The translations under genes and the position numbers were made by a program. The notes under the pieces are model-generated. The model worked only from the letters and a program-made list of their open reading frames with translations. It was not told the origin of the DNA and did no database searches. 64,000 nt of DNA, from positions 1-64,000 of the forward strand of contig NZ_JANCPR020000010.1 of the NCBI RefSeq assembly GCF_028657195.3, read 5' to 3'. Below are positions 1 to 8,404 of the stretch, piece by piece (within the stretch, counting starts at the first letter, position 1; each line of letters begins with the position of its first letter). Origin of the DNA: Streptomyces iconiensis. GTDB lineage: Bacteria; Actinomycetota; Actinomycetes; Streptomycetales; Streptomycetaceae.

Positions 1-282
1 TGGGGGCGGAGCCCCTTTTGGCGGGGGGATTGCCGGGTGGGGGTCCCCCCGGACGGAGTCTGGGGGAGGAGCCCCCCGACGCCCGGCCGGCGAGGCCAAC
101 GGGGGCCAGAGGGCGAAGCCCCCATATCGAACGGAAACGGGCTTCAAATCACAGGAACCACAACAGGGGCACGGGGCGCAGCCCCGAAGCAACGGGCCAC
201 GGGGGCGAAGCCCGCAAGACGACAGCGGGGCACGGGGCGAAGCCCGCAGAACAACAACAGGGGCACGGGGCGAGCCCCGAAC
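1..282. repeat. Hairpin-rich spacer with GGGGC..GCCCC repeats
   Basis: Gene-free stretch downstream of the truncated permease. It holds at least five short inverted repeats of the form GGGGCG(A/C/G)AGCCCC, at about 3-14, 172-186, 200-214, 234-246 and 267-279. The last four are spaced 30-35 bases apart and separated by AC-rich linkers, so they form a loose tandem array. A 26-base segment at 79-104 recurs identically at 1731-1756. Such GC stem-loops are common between Streptomyces genes and probably act as terminators or RNA-stabilising hairpins; that role is inferred. Confidence 0.6.
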
Positions 283-582
283 TCAGCCCCGGGCAACCCG
301 CAACCCCCGAGGCACCAGCACCCGCTGCAACAACGCCAACACCCCATCCGCAGCCAACGCAAGAACCGCAACCCACAGCGCCGCAGCAATAACCCCTTCA
401 AGCCCATACGTGGCCTGCCCAAGAACGATGTCCCCCAGACCGCCCCCACCGGCGACGGTGGCCAGCGTCGCACTGGAGATGACGTAGACAACCGCGATAC
501 GCACCCCAGAAAACAACAGCGGAAGCGCAAGCGGCAGCTCAACCTTGAAGAGGATCTGCGCCGGAGTAAGGCCCATGCCGCG
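283..582 (-). pseudogene. 5'-truncated ABC transporter permease (glycine betaine/OpuC type)
   Basis: Only the C-terminal third of an inner-membrane permease of the glycine betaine/carnitine/choline (ProW/OpuCB) family remains. The recognisable part starts near residues RGMGLTPAQILFKVELPLAL (the EAA-type loop that contacts the ATPase) and continues through the family's GGGGLGD motif and the last hydrophobic segment to a normal stop. An in-frame start lies further upstream (684), but the 34 residues before the motif are Arg/Pro/Gly-rich and unlike a permease, so the first roughly 120 residues and their membrane spans are missing. No partner ATPase or binding protein lies in view on this side. 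Most likely a deletion remnant. Confidence 0.75.
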
Positions 583-739
583 CGGTGGCTGGGACCTCAG
601 CCGTCCTCGGGCCGCGCCGCATGACGCGGCCCCTGGACCGGGGCGGCGGAGTCCGGGCGGTGGAGCCGACGAAGCCGTCTCCACCGCCGAGCCGAACGGA
701 CGTCTACGTGTGCCCCTACAACTGCGGTTACACGTGCGG

Positions 740-1429
740 TTACGCGTGCGAGCTGATCACACCGCGGGAGCTGAGCACGATGGGTACGCCGTTGGCGTCG
801 ACGCCGACATCCCGCTGGTTCGCGTTGAGCGTCGCCATCACCGAGCCGTCCTCGCCGAGAATCCGCGCGCGGAACCGGCCGTCGCTGAGCTTCGTGACCT
901 TGGCCTTCCAACCACCCTCAAGGCTGAAGGTGCCCGGCCCGGTGTGCTCGCCGCCCATCCAGGAGTGGATCTTGCCGTCCAGTGACAGCAGCACGTACAT
1001 GCCGTTGGCGTCGAGCCCGGCGTCGTGCCCCTTCGTCTCCAGGGTGGCCAGGACGTCACCATCGTTCACGATCTTGGCACGGTAGCGCTGCTCCCCCAGC
1101 TCGGAGATCTCGGCCGTACTGCCGTCGGCCAGCTTCTCGGTACGAGCCGGTGACGCCGCCTCGCCCGCGCCGGACGGGGTGCTGTCTCGGCTCGCGGAGG
1201 ACGCCTCCGTCTCCGTACCCTTCTGGCCCTTGCCCTCACTGCCCTCACTGTTCTTGGCGCCGCTGGACGCGCCGTCGTCGGCGGAGCGGGAGGCGGAAAC
1301 GGGGTCCTTGCCGGTCGCGGCGGCATCCGTGTCCCCGTCCTGGCAGGCGGTGAGCGAGAACGCGGCGGCGGCGGCAAGGGCCACGAGACCGGCGGAACGG
1401 AAGGTACGGCGAGTGCGGTGCGTGGTCAT
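740..1429 (-). CDS. Secreted lipoprotein with a duplicated C-terminal domain
   Basis: Predicted lipoprotein of 229 residues. The start at 1429 is chosen because it places a typical signal directly at the N-terminus: basic residues, a hydrophobic stretch (13-25) and a lipobox LTAC with Cys29 for lipid attachment; a longer in-frame start at 1522 would bury the signal. Residues 30-105 are a Ser/Gly/Lys/Glu-rich linker, typical for spanning the cell wall. Residues 106-158 and 175-228 are two copies of the same domain, each with an RYRAKI/RFRARI strand, an ATL strand and a D(A/V)G(L/V)DANG turn. I do not recognise the domain. The gene stands alone, facing the truncated permease. Function unknown; surface localisation is inferred from the signal. 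Confidence 0.8.
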   Translation of the reverse strand: MTTHRTRRTFRSAGLVALAAAAAFSLTACQDGDTDAAATGKDPVSASRSADDGASSGAKNSEGSEGKGQKGTETEASSASRDSTPSGAGEAASPARTEKLADGSTAEISELGEQRYRAKIVNDGDVLATLETKGHDAGLDANGMYVLLSLDGKIHSWMGGEHTGPGTFSLEGGWKAKVTKLSDGRFRARILGEDGSVMATLNANQRDVGVDANGVPIVLSSRGVISSHA

Positions 1430-1926
1430 GGTTGAAGTCCCCCAGTGAGTGTCGGGATACGGCATCCCGGCCGCCCCCCTTCCTCCGGGCGGGCGGTCGG
1501 CCTGTTCTGTTGTTCGTTGCACCCTGTGAGATGGCGCCCGGGCGGCACTTGTTCACCGGATTCTGTCCGCACCTGGTAACAGGAGGGCGGCGGCCCCGGG
1601 ACGGCTGAGTTCTCTCGCAATGTTGGCGCGACAAGAACTCCAGGGCAGGCCCCGAGGAGAGCCGGGGGGAGTCCTAGAGGGGGGCGGAGCCCTCCTCTAG
1701 CGGGGGGCTGTTGGGGGGCAGCGCCCCTCAACGCCCGGCCGGCGAGGCCAACGGGGCAAGGGGCGAAGCCCCATTAGGAACGGGAGGCCGGGGACTGACC
1801 GGTCAGGAAACGGCGAGGACCACACGTGGTCAGGCACCCGCATGGGACCGCAGGCCCGCACGCAGTGCGAGGGGCACACATGGCGTGGGTGCCCACTCAG
1901 GGCGGAGCCCTGGAGAGGGAGGGGCG
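1430..1926. other. Intergenic spacer with GC palindromic repeats
   Basis: No convincing gene. The part next to the lipoprotein start presumably carries its promoter. From about 1678 to 1775 there is a second cluster of GGGGC-type inverted repeats (GGGGGCGGAGCCC, GGGGGGCAGCGCCCC, AAGGGGCGAAGCCCC), with a 26-base segment (1731-1756) identical to 79-104. A further GGGCGGAGCCCTGG element lies near 1900, just past the 3' end of the isomerase gene, and is a plausible terminator for the sugar operon. Confidence 0.6.
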
Positions 1927-2925
1927 TCAGTTGCCGAACGCCGCGTCGAACGCAGCGCTAGGCGGGTCGTAATCAAAGGCGCGAAGGCGCCTCAACGCCT
2001 CGGGCGCACCCGACAGCCGGTCCATACCGGCGTCCTCCCATTCGACGGAGATGGGCCCGTCGTAGGAGATCGAGTGAAGCATGCGGAAGACGTCCTCCCA
2101 CTGGACATCCCCGTGCCCGGCGGAGACAAAGTCCCACCCGCGACGCGGGTCCCCCCACGGAAGGTGCGACCCGAGGCGCCCGTTACGCCCATCGAGCCGC
2201 GTCCGCGACTCCTTGCAGTCGACGTGGTAGATCCGCGACCGGTAGTCGTAGAGGAAACCCGCGGGATCGAGGTCCTGCCACACGAAGTGGGAGGGGTCGA
2301 AGTTGAGCCCGAACGCGGGCCGATGGGAAACGGCCTCCAGCGCACGCTGGGTGGTCCAGTAGTCGTACGCGATCTCGCTGGGGTGCACCTCGTGCGCGAA
2401 CCGGACGCCTTCGGCGTCGAACACGTCGAGGATCGGATTCCACCGCTCGGCGAAGTCCTCGTAGCCGCGCTCGACCATCGCGGCCGGGGTGGGCGGGAAC
2501 ATCGCGACGAGGTGCCAGATGGAGGAGCCGGTGAAGCCGACGACGGTGCGCACGCCCAGCGCTGCGGCAGCGCGTGCGGTGTCCTTCATCTCGGTCGCGG
2601 CGCGCTGCCGTACGCCTTCGGGGTCGCCGTCGCCCCACACACGGGGGGCGACGATGGCCCGGTGGCGCTCGTCGATGGGGTTGTCGCACACGGCCTGGCC
2701 GTTGAGGTGGTTGGAGATGGCCCAGCATTCGAGGCCGTACTTGTTCAGAAGCGCGCGCCTGCCCTCGGCGTAACCGGGTTCGGAAACGGCGCGGTCGACC
2801 TCGAAGTGGTCGCCCCAGCAGGCGAGTTCGAGCCCGTCGTAGCCGAAGTCGCGGGCCAGGCGGCAGACCTCCTCCAGGGGCAGGTCGGCCCACTGGCCGG
2901 TGAACAGGGTGAAGTTACGTGCCAC
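1927..2925 (-). CDS. Sugar phosphate isomerase/epimerase (xylose isomerase-like TIM barrel)
   Basis: A 332-residue TIM-barrel protein of the AP-endonuclease-2/xylose-isomerase-like superfamily, which interconverts sugars or inositol-type polyols using a divalent metal. Probable metal or substrate residues sit in [11 protein letters not shown] (about 170-180), [10 protein letters not shown] (about 207-216), HVDCKE (about 234-239) and VEWED near residue 300. The GTG start at 2925 has an excellent GGAGG six bases upstream and lies only 9 bases after the oxidoreductase stop, so the two are co-transcribed. It is the last gene of the sugar block. Family placement is firm; the exact substrate cannot be read from sequence. 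Confidence 0.88.
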   Translation of the reverse strand: MARNFTLFTGQWADLPLEEVCRLARDFGYDGLELACWGDHFEVDRAVSEPGYAEGRRALLNKYGLECWAISNHLNGQAVCDNPIDERHRAIVAPRVWGDGDPEGVRQRAATEMKDTARAAAALGVRTVVGFTGSSIWHLVAMFPPTPAAMVERGYEDFAERWNPILDVFDAEGVRFAHEVHPSEIAYDYWTTQRALEAVSHRPAFGLNFDPSHFVWQDLDPAGFLYDYRSRIYHVDCKESRTRLDGRNGRLGSHLPWGDPRRGWDFVSAGHGDVQWEDVFRMLHSISYDGPISVEWEDAGMDRLSGAPEALRRLRAFDYDPPSAAFDAAFGN

Positions 2926-2934
2926 GGTGACCTC

Positions 2935-4182
2935 CTAGGCGGTGGATTCGGCGGAAGCGGCGGACCCCGCAGGGGTGGCGGACCCCGCAGGGGCGGTGGA
3001 CTCGGGCGACCCCTCCACCAGCGTGTGAACGGAGTTCTTGCCCGCGCTCTCCTCCACCGCCGCGAGCACCCGCTGCACCTGGAGCCCGTCCTCGAAGGAC
3101 GGCGCGGGCGTGGTGCCCGCCGCGATGGCGCGCACCAGATCGCGGGCCTGGTGGGTGAAGGTGTGCTCGTAGCCGAGGCCGTGGCCAGGCGGCCACCACG
3201 CCTCCAGGTAGGGGTGGTCCTGTTCGGTGACGAGGATGCGGCGGAACCCGGCCTCGGCTGCCGCCGCCGTGTCGTCGTGGAACTCCAGTTCGTTGAGGCG
3301 CTCCAGGTCGAAGGCGAGGGAGCCGAGCGTGCCGTTCAGCTCGACGCGCAGGGCGTTCTTGCGGCCGGCGGCGACGCGGGTCACCTCGAAGGAGGCCAGG
3401 GCACCGGAGGCGAGGCGCCCGGTGAACAGCGCGGCGTCGTCCACCGTCACCGTGCCCCGTTCATCTCCGTGCCCGCCCGCCAGAGGGCGTTCGCGCACGA
3501 AGGTCTCGGTCTGCGCGGAGACGCCGGTGAGCGGGGAGCCGACGAGGTGCTGGGCGATGTCGACGGCGTGCGCGCCGAGGTCGCCGAGCGCGCCGGAGCC
3601 GGCGTGTTCGCGGCGCAGCCGCCATTCGAGCGGGTGGTCGGGGTCGACGAGCCAGTCCTGGAGGTAGCTGACGCGTACGTGCCGCACGGTGCCGAGGCGG
3701 CCCTGTTCGACCAGGTGGCGGGCGAGCGCGAGTGCGGGTACGCGGCGGTAGTTGAAGCCGACCATGGCCACCTGGCCGTTCCGGCGTGCCACACGTGCGG
3801 CTGCCGCCATGGCCTCGGCCTCTGCGACGGTGTTGGCGAGGGGCTTCTCGCACAGCACGTGCTTGCCGGCCTCCAGCGCCGCGACGGCGATCTCGGCGTG
3901 GCTGTCGCCCGGGGTGCAGATGTCGACGAGCTGTACGTCCTGGCGGGTGACGAGCGCCCGCCAGTCGGTCTCGGCCGCCGCCCAGCCCAGCCGTCCGGCC
4001 GCCGCGCGTACGGCGGTGGCGTTCCGCCCGCAGACCGCGGCCATGGACGGGCTGAGCGGCAGGTCGAAGACCCGGCCCACGGTGCGCCAGCCCTGGGAGT
4101 GGGCCTGGCCCATGAAGGCGTAGCCGACCATGCCCACGCCGAGCGGCGGTGCGGTGGCGGGCGCGGGGGTGTCGTACGACAT
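2935..4182 (-). CDS. Gfo/Idh/MocA family oxidoreductase
   Basis: NAD(P)-dependent oxidoreductase of 415 residues. The N-terminal Rossmann fold shows GMVGYAFMGQAHSQ (about 17-30), followed by the family EKP motif in HVLCEKPLA and a DLGAHAVDIAQH helix in the catalytic domain (Asp and His correspond to usual active-site residues). The ATG at 4182 has a GGAGG seven bases upstream; longer in-frame reading through the preceding binding-protein gene is spurious. The C-terminus ends in an Ala/Ser/Gly/Thr-rich tail made from a short repeat (TPAGSAASAE-like), probably disordered. With the following isomerase it is a standard pair for oxidising and isomerising a sugar or inositol; substrate unknown. Confidence 0.9.
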   Translation of the reverse strand: MSYDTPAPATAPPLGVGMVGYAFMGQAHSQGWRTVGRVFDLPLSPSMAAVCGRNATAVRAAAGRLGWAAAETDWRALVTRQDVQLVDICTPGDSHAEIAVAALEAGKHVLCEKPLANTVAEAEAMAAAARVARRNGQVAMVGFNYRRVPALALARHLVEQGRLGTVRHVRVSYLQDWLVDPDHPLEWRLRREHAGSGALGDLGAHAVDIAQHLVGSPLTGVSAQTETFVRERPLAGGHGDERGTVTVDDAALFTGRLASGALASFEVTRVAAGRKNALRVELNGTLGSLAFDLERLNELEFHDDTAAAAEAGFRRILVTEQDHPYLEAWWPPGHGLGYEHTFTHQARDLVRAIAAGTTPAPSFEDGLQVQRVLAAVEESAGKNSVHTLVEGSPESTAPAGSATPAGSAASAESTA

Positions 4183-4292
4183 TGGTCCTCCCTCTCGGGG
4201 GTTCCTATCGGTGTCAGCGGTGGGGGCGAGGCCGCCGGTGACCTGCCACCGGCCGTGGGCTGCGGCCGGTGACCGGCGACCGGTCGGGCCCG

Positions 4293-5360
4293 TCAGGTGA
4301 AGCCGATGGGGAGGTATTCGTCGACGTTCTCCTTGGTCACGACGGCGGAGTACAGCGTCAGGGAGGCGGGGATCTCGAACTCGGCCATCCCGCTGACGCC
4401 CTTGCCCTGGCCCAGCGCACGGGCGAGGTCGATGGCCGAGGCCGCCATGGTGGGCGGGTAGAGGACGGTCGCCTTGATGACGCCGTCGTCCTTCTTGATG
4501 GCTTCCATGACGCGCTTGGAGCCGGCGCCGCCGACCATCAGGAACTCGTCGCGGCCCGCCTGCTTGATGGCGCGTTCCGCGCCGACACCCTGGTCGTCGT
4601 CGTGGTTCCACAGCGCGTCGAACTTGGTCTGCGCGCGCAGGAGTTGGGCCATCTTGGCCTGTCCCGACTCGACGGTGAACTCGGCCGACTGGCGGGCCAC
4701 CTTCTTGATGTTGGGGTAGTTCTTGAGCGCGTCGTCGAACCCTTTGCTGCGCTGCCGGGTGAGTTCGAGGTTGTCGATCCCTGCCAGCTCGACGACCTTG
4801 GCGTTCTTCTTGTCCTTGAGCTGTTCGCCGATGTAGTGCCCGGCGTTGAGGCCCATGCCGTAGTTGTCGCCGCCGATCCAGCAGCGGTACGCCTGCTGCG
4901 AGTCGAAGATCCGGTCGAGGTTGACGACGGGTATCCCGGCACGCATCGCCTTGAGGCCGACCTGGGTGAGGGCCTTGCCGTCGGCCGGGAGGATGACGAG
5001 GACGTCGACCTTCTTGTTGATCAGCGTCTCGACCTGGCCGATCTGCTGCGCGTTGTCGTTGGAGCCCTCGGTGGACTCCAGGGTGACGTCCTTGTACTTC
5101 TTGGCGCGGTTCTTGGCCTGGGTGGTGATGGCGTTGAGCCACCCGTGGTCGGCCTGGGGACCGGCGAAGCCGATGGTCACCTTCTTGCCGGGCTTGTCGT
5201 CGGCGACGTTCGCCGAACCGGCCTCGTCCTCTTTGCCGTCGTTGCTCTCGTTGCTGGTGCAGCCGGCGGCGAAGAGCGCGGCCCCGGCTGCCGCCGTGCC
5301 GAAGAGCATGTTTCTGCGGCTGGTCGCGGTGATACGTGGCGCGCGTGGATTCTCGGTCAT
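4293..5360 (-). CDS. Sugar ABC transporter substrate-binding lipoprotein
   Basis: Periplasmic-binding-protein type 1 (RbsB-like) lipoprotein of 355 residues. The N-terminus carries SRRNMLFG followed by a hydrophobic run and the lipobox AAGC (Cys34), so it is exported, possibly by the Tat route given the paired arginines, and anchored outside the membrane. The mature part begins with KVTIGFAGPQADHGW and contains the two-lobe signatures VDVLVILPADGKALT and ALWNHDDDQGVGA typical of the family. The start overlaps the permease stop by four bases (ATGA), showing translational coupling. Together with the upstream permease and ATPase it forms one importer. The ligand is a sugar or polyol but not identifiable. 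Confidence 0.9.
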   Translation of the reverse strand: MTENPRAPRITATSRRNMLFGTAAAGAALFAAGCTSNESNDGKEDEAGSANVADDKPGKKVTIGFAGPQADHGWLNAITTQAKNRAKKYKDVTLESTEGSNDNAQQIGQVETLINKKVDVLVILPADGKALTQVGLKAMRAGIPVVNLDRIFDSQQAYRCWIGGDNYGMGLNAGHYIGEQLKDKKNAKVVELAGIDNLELTRQRSKGFDDALKNYPNIKKVARQSAEFTVESGQAKMAQLLRAQTKFDALWNHDDDQGVGAERAIKQAGRDEFLMVGGAGSKRVMEAIKKDDGVIKATVLYPPTMAASAIDLARALGQGKGVSGMAEFEIPASLTLYSAVVTKENVDEYLPIGFT

Positions 5361-6430
5361 GGCGTGGAACGACCCTTCTGGACCAGGACGGCGGCGACGA
5401 TGATCGCGCCCTTGGCGATCTGCTGGACGTCGCTCTGGAGGTTGTTGAGGGCGAACAGGTTGGTGATCGTGGTGAAGACCAGGACCCCGAGGACGGAGCC
5501 GAGAATCGTGCCCCGGCCGCCGCTGAGGAGGGTGCCGCCGATGATCGCTGCGGCGATGGCGTCGAGTTCGTACAGATTGCCGTTGGTGTTCTGTCCCGAG
5601 CCGGTGAGAATGATCAGCATGAAGGCCGCGATGCCGCAGCACAGACCGGACAGCAGGTAGAGCAGCAGCCGCTGCCGCTTGACGGCGATACCGGCGAGCC
5701 GGGACGCCTCGGGATTGCCGCCGACTGCGACGGTACGGCGGCCGAACGTGGTCCTGTTGAGGACCAGCCAGCCGACAACGCCCACGAAGGCGAACACGAG
5801 CACGATCGGCGGGATGCCCAGCACATATGAACTGGGTACGCCGAGATCGAGCACCGACTCGACGTTCACGACCTGCGTCTTGCCGTCGCTGATCTGCAGC
5901 GCCAGTCCGCGTGCCGAGGCGAGCATGGCGAGCGTCGCGATGAACGGCACCATCGGCCCGTAGGCGATCAACAGCCCGTTGACCAGGCCGCATCCGACCC
6001 CGACCAGCACGCTGCACAGCAGCATGCCGGTGAGGCCGTAGTCCTGTGTCGCCACCGTCGTCGCCCATACGGAGGCGAGCGCGACGATCGCGCCGACGGA
6101 CAGGTCGATGCCGCCACCGATGATCACAAAGGTGACGCCGACCGTCACGACTCCGATCACGGACGCCTGGGTGAGGATCAGTTGGAGGTTGTCCGTGCTC
6201 AGGAATTCATCCGGCTTGGTCGCAGCGCCGACGATCGCCAGCGCGATCAGAACCCCGAGGAGGGAGAGGTGGCGCACATCGAGGCGCCCGCCGGCCAGCT
6301 TCATCTTCCGCCGGCCGTTCTGCTGACCGCTCTGCTCGGGACCTGAACCCCCGCCCGGCGGGGAAACGGGCGCTGCCGCTTCGGCAACGGGCACGGCATC
6401 CCTCGGCGCCTGGCCGTTCGGGGGTTTCAC
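5357..6430 (-). CDS. Sugar ABC transporter permease (RbsC family)
   Basis: Integral membrane permease of 357 residues with about 8-10 hydrophobic segments after a charged 45-residue cytoplasmic N-terminus. It carries the RbsC-type signature GGGIDLSVGAIVAL and a cytoplasmic loop NRTTFGRRTVAVGGNPEASR that contacts the ATPase. The GTG start at 6430 has GGAGG seven bases upstream. It overlaps the binding-protein gene by four bases. The 444-base gap from the ATPase gene is unusually long for one operon and holds a repeat and a hairpin, so expression of permease and binding protein may be uncoupled from the ATPase. Confidence 0.92.
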   Translation of the reverse strand: MKPPNGQAPRDAVPVAEAAAPVSPPGGGSGPEQSGQQNGRRKMKLAGGRLDVRHLSLLGVLIALAIVGAATKPDEFLSTDNLQLILTQASVIGVVTVGVTFVIIGGGIDLSVGAIVALASVWATTVATQDYGLTGMLLCSVLVGVGCGLVNGLLIAYGPMVPFIATLAMLASARGLALQISDGKTQVVNVESVLDLGVPSSYVLGIPPIVLVFAFVGVVGWLVLNRTTFGRRTVAVGGNPEASRLAGIAVKRQRLLLYLLSGLCCGIAAFMLIILTGSGQNTNGNLYELDAIAAAIIGGTLLSGGRGTILGSVLGVLVFTTITNLFALNNLQSDVQQIAKGAIIVAAVLVQKGRSTP

Positions 6431-6874
6431 CTGGTACCTCCGAGGGAGGCTCCGCGCCCTTCGAGCCGGGGATCGATGGGGCTCCCGCGGAGCTGGTCAG
6501 GGCGCGAGGCGCCGCCGTGAAGGCCAACTCCCCTTCCACCCATGGCTGTTAGGGACCGGGACATGCGTGGCGAGAACCGAGAGCGCATGAGCGCAACCTC
6601 CCAAAACTTCATACACCCGGGCTGGTTCCAACCCGGCTGGTGCCGATCGTGCAAGTGCTGTCAGGCCGCTGCCCCGCAGCCGACGTGAGCCAGGGACCCC
6701 CTGCTTGAGCCGGGGGGAGGGTGCAACGTTGAGAACGGTCGGCTGCCCGCTGCTGGCTGCCGGCTGCCGACTGCTGGTTGCCGACTGTCGGCTGGTGGTT
6801 GTCGGCTGCTGGCTGTCGACGGGAGACCGAGGGACGCGGGGGCGCCGGCCCCGCATGAGGTACGGCGGGATGCC
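6431..6874. other. Long intra-operon spacer
   Basis: A 444-base gap between the ATPase and permease genes of the same transporter. No gene is supported; an open frame through it is Ser/Gln/Arg repeat with no family resemblance. It contains a heptanucleotide tandem array (6737-6820) and a 12-bp-stem hairpin overlapping the ATPase stop (6849-6884), both listed separately. A secondary promoter for the permease is possible but no clear -35/-10 pair was recognised. Confidence 0.6.
6737..6820. repeat. Heptanucleotide tandem repeat, 12 units
   Basis: Twelve consecutive 7-base units without a phase break, consensus TG(C/T)(C/T)G(G/A)(C/T) on the plus strand (GCCRRCA-like on the transcribed minus strand). 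Units vary at 1-3 positions, so this is a degenerate, not freshly expanded, array. Seven is not a multiple of three, and it lies outside coding sequence in the spacer between ATPase and permease genes. Heptamer arrays resemble in form the short tandemly repeated repetitive (STRR) sequences known from cyanobacteria; no relationship is implied. Confidence 0.85.
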
Positions 6875-6884
6875 TCATGCGGGG
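6849..6884 (-). terminator. Hairpin overlapping the ATPase stop codon
   Basis: Perfect 12-base inverted repeat: CCCCGCATGAGG at 6849-6860 and CCTCATGCGGGG at 6873-6884, with a 12-base loop. The stop codon of the ATPase gene (6875-6877) lies inside one arm. There is no T tract, as usual in Streptomyces. It could terminate or attenuate transcription before the permease gene, or stabilise the upstream mRNA end. The structure is seen; the function is inferred. Confidence 0.65.
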
Positions 6885-8377
6885 CTCCCCTCCATCACGA
6901 GGTCGAGGACGCGGTGCTCGTCCAGTTCGGCTGCGGGGGCCGTATGGACGACGCGGCCCTCGCGCAGCACGAGCACACGGTCGGCGAGCCCCAGCACCTC
7001 GGGCAGCTCGCTGGAGACGAGCAGTACGCACACCCCCGAGTCGGCCAGCCGCCGGATGACGGCGTACAACTCGGCGCGCGCGCCCACGTCCACGCCCCGT
7101 GTCGGCTCGTCCAGCAGCAGCACCCGGCACTCACGCAGCAGCCAGCGTGCGAGCACGGCCTTCTGCTGGTTGCCGCCGGACAGCGTGCGGACGGGGCGCT
7201 CGGGGTCGTCGGGACTGAGCGCGAGGTCGCGGGTGTGCGCGACGGCCGCTGCGCGCTCGCGCGTACGGTCGAGCCAGCCGCCGCGCGAGAAGCGGGGCAG
7301 CGAGGAGACCGAGACGTTACGGGTGACCGACTCCAGCATCAGCAGCGCCTGCGACTTGCGCTCCTCGGGCGCGAGCCCGATGCCCGCACGCACCGCTGCC
7401 ACGATGCTGCCGGGCCGCAGCGGACTGCCGTCCACCAGCACGCGTCCGGCCGTCGCGCGGCGTGCCCCGTACAGCGTCTCCAGGATCTCCGAGCGGCCCG
7501 AGCCGACGAGACCCGCGAGACCGACGATCTCGCCGGGCCGCAGCTCCAGGTCCAGCGGCTCGAACTCCCCTTCCCGTGCGAGCCCTTCGGCACGCAGCAC
7601 CGGCTCGGCGCCGGCGCCCACGCCACCGGGCTCGGGCTTCGCGGGGAACGCGTGCTCGACGTCGCGCCCCGTCATCAGCGCGACCACCTCGTCGGTCGGC
7701 GTCGTGCGCGCCGGAAGGTTACGGGCCGCGACGCGGCCGTCCTTCAGCACGGAGACCCGGTCACCGATGCGGCGGATCTCCTCCAGACGGTGCGAGATGT
7801 AGACGACCGCGACGCCCTCGTCCGTGAGCCCCTTGACGATACGGAAGAGGTTGTCGACCTCGTCCGGGTCCAGCGCGGCCGACGGCTCGTCCATGATGAT
7901 CAGGCGTACGTCGTGCGAGAGCGCACGGGCCATCGACACGATCTGCGCGCCCGCCGCCGAGAGCCGGCCCACGAGCGTGCCGGGGTCGATCTCCGGGTGC
8001 CCGAGACGCGTGAGCAGCGCCACCGCCTTCGCACGGGCCTCGCGGGGGCGGATCACTCCGCGTGAGGCGATCTCATGGCCCAGGAAGATGTTCTCCGTGA
8101 CGGACAGGTGCTCGACCAGGTCGAGTTCCTGATAGATCGTCGCGATCCCCAGCCGCATCGCGGACACCGGCGTGGACAGCTTCACGGGCCGGCCCTGCCA
8201 GGTGATCTCCCCCTCGTCCGGCTGGTGTGCCCCGGAGAGCACCTTGATCAGAGTCGACTTCCCGGCTCCGTTCTGCCCCAGAAGACAGTGCACCTCACCG
8301 GCCTCCACATCGAGGCTCACGCCGTCAAGTGCGCGTACTCCCGGAAAGGATTTGGTGATTCCGGACATCGAAAGCAC
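6875..8377 (-). CDS. Sugar ABC transporter ATP-binding protein (RbsA-type, two ATPase domains)
   Basis: Tandem ATPase of 500 residues, the usual length of RbsA-family proteins. Domain 1 has Walker A GQNGAGKST near residues 34-42, a Q-loop and Walker B IIMDEPSAALD; its C-loop reads LSAAGAQIV, so it departs from LSGGQ as is common in the first half of this family. Domain 2 has a canonical LSGGNQQKAVLARWL signature and Walker B LLLDEPTRGVD; its Walker A is the degenerate GLVGSGRSE. The GTG start at 8377 is chosen for a GGAGG nine bases upstream; longer in-frame starts extend into the repeat array. It energises import by the downstream permease. Confidence 0.92.
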   Translation of the reverse strand: MLSMSGITKSFPGVRALDGVSLDVEAGEVHCLLGQNGAGKSTLIKVLSGAHQPDEGEITWQGRPVKLSTPVSAMRLGIATIYQELDLVEHLSVTENIFLGHEIASRGVIRPREARAKAVALLTRLGHPEIDPGTLVGRLSAAGAQIVSMARALSHDVRLIIMDEPSAALDPDEVDNLFRIVKGLTDEGVAVVYISHRLEEIRRIGDRVSVLKDGRVAARNLPARTTPTDEVVALMTGRDVEHAFPAKPEPGGVGAGAEPVLRAEGLAREGEFEPLDLELRPGEIVGLAGLVGSGRSEILETLYGARRATAGRVLVDGSPLRPGSIVAAVRAGIGLAPEERKSQALLMLESVTRNVSVSSLPRFSRGGWLDRTRERAAAVAHTRDLALSPDDPERPVRTLSGGNQQKAVLARWLLRECRVLLLDEPTRGVDVGARAELYAVIRRLADSGVCVLLVSSELPEVLGLADRVLVLREGRVVHTAPAAELDEHRVLDLVMEGSPA

Positions 8378-8404
8378 GTGGAAGGACCTCCGTCCCAGCC
8401 GTAC

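Noticed and set aside
545..985. Plus-strand open frames over the lipoprotein gene
   Set aside because: They run opposite to the lipoprotein, which has a signal peptide, lipobox and internal domain repeat.
1711..4272. An 853-codon plus-strand open frame opposite the isomerase and oxidoreductase genes
   Set aside because: It has no family resemblance, lies fully antiparallel to two well-matched genes, and is the usual artefact of GC-rich third-position bias.
6431..6874. Ser/Gln-rich small protein encoded in the heptamer spacer
   Set aside because: The frame simply translates the 7-base repeat in three rotating phases, with no ribosome site tied to a start and no matching family.
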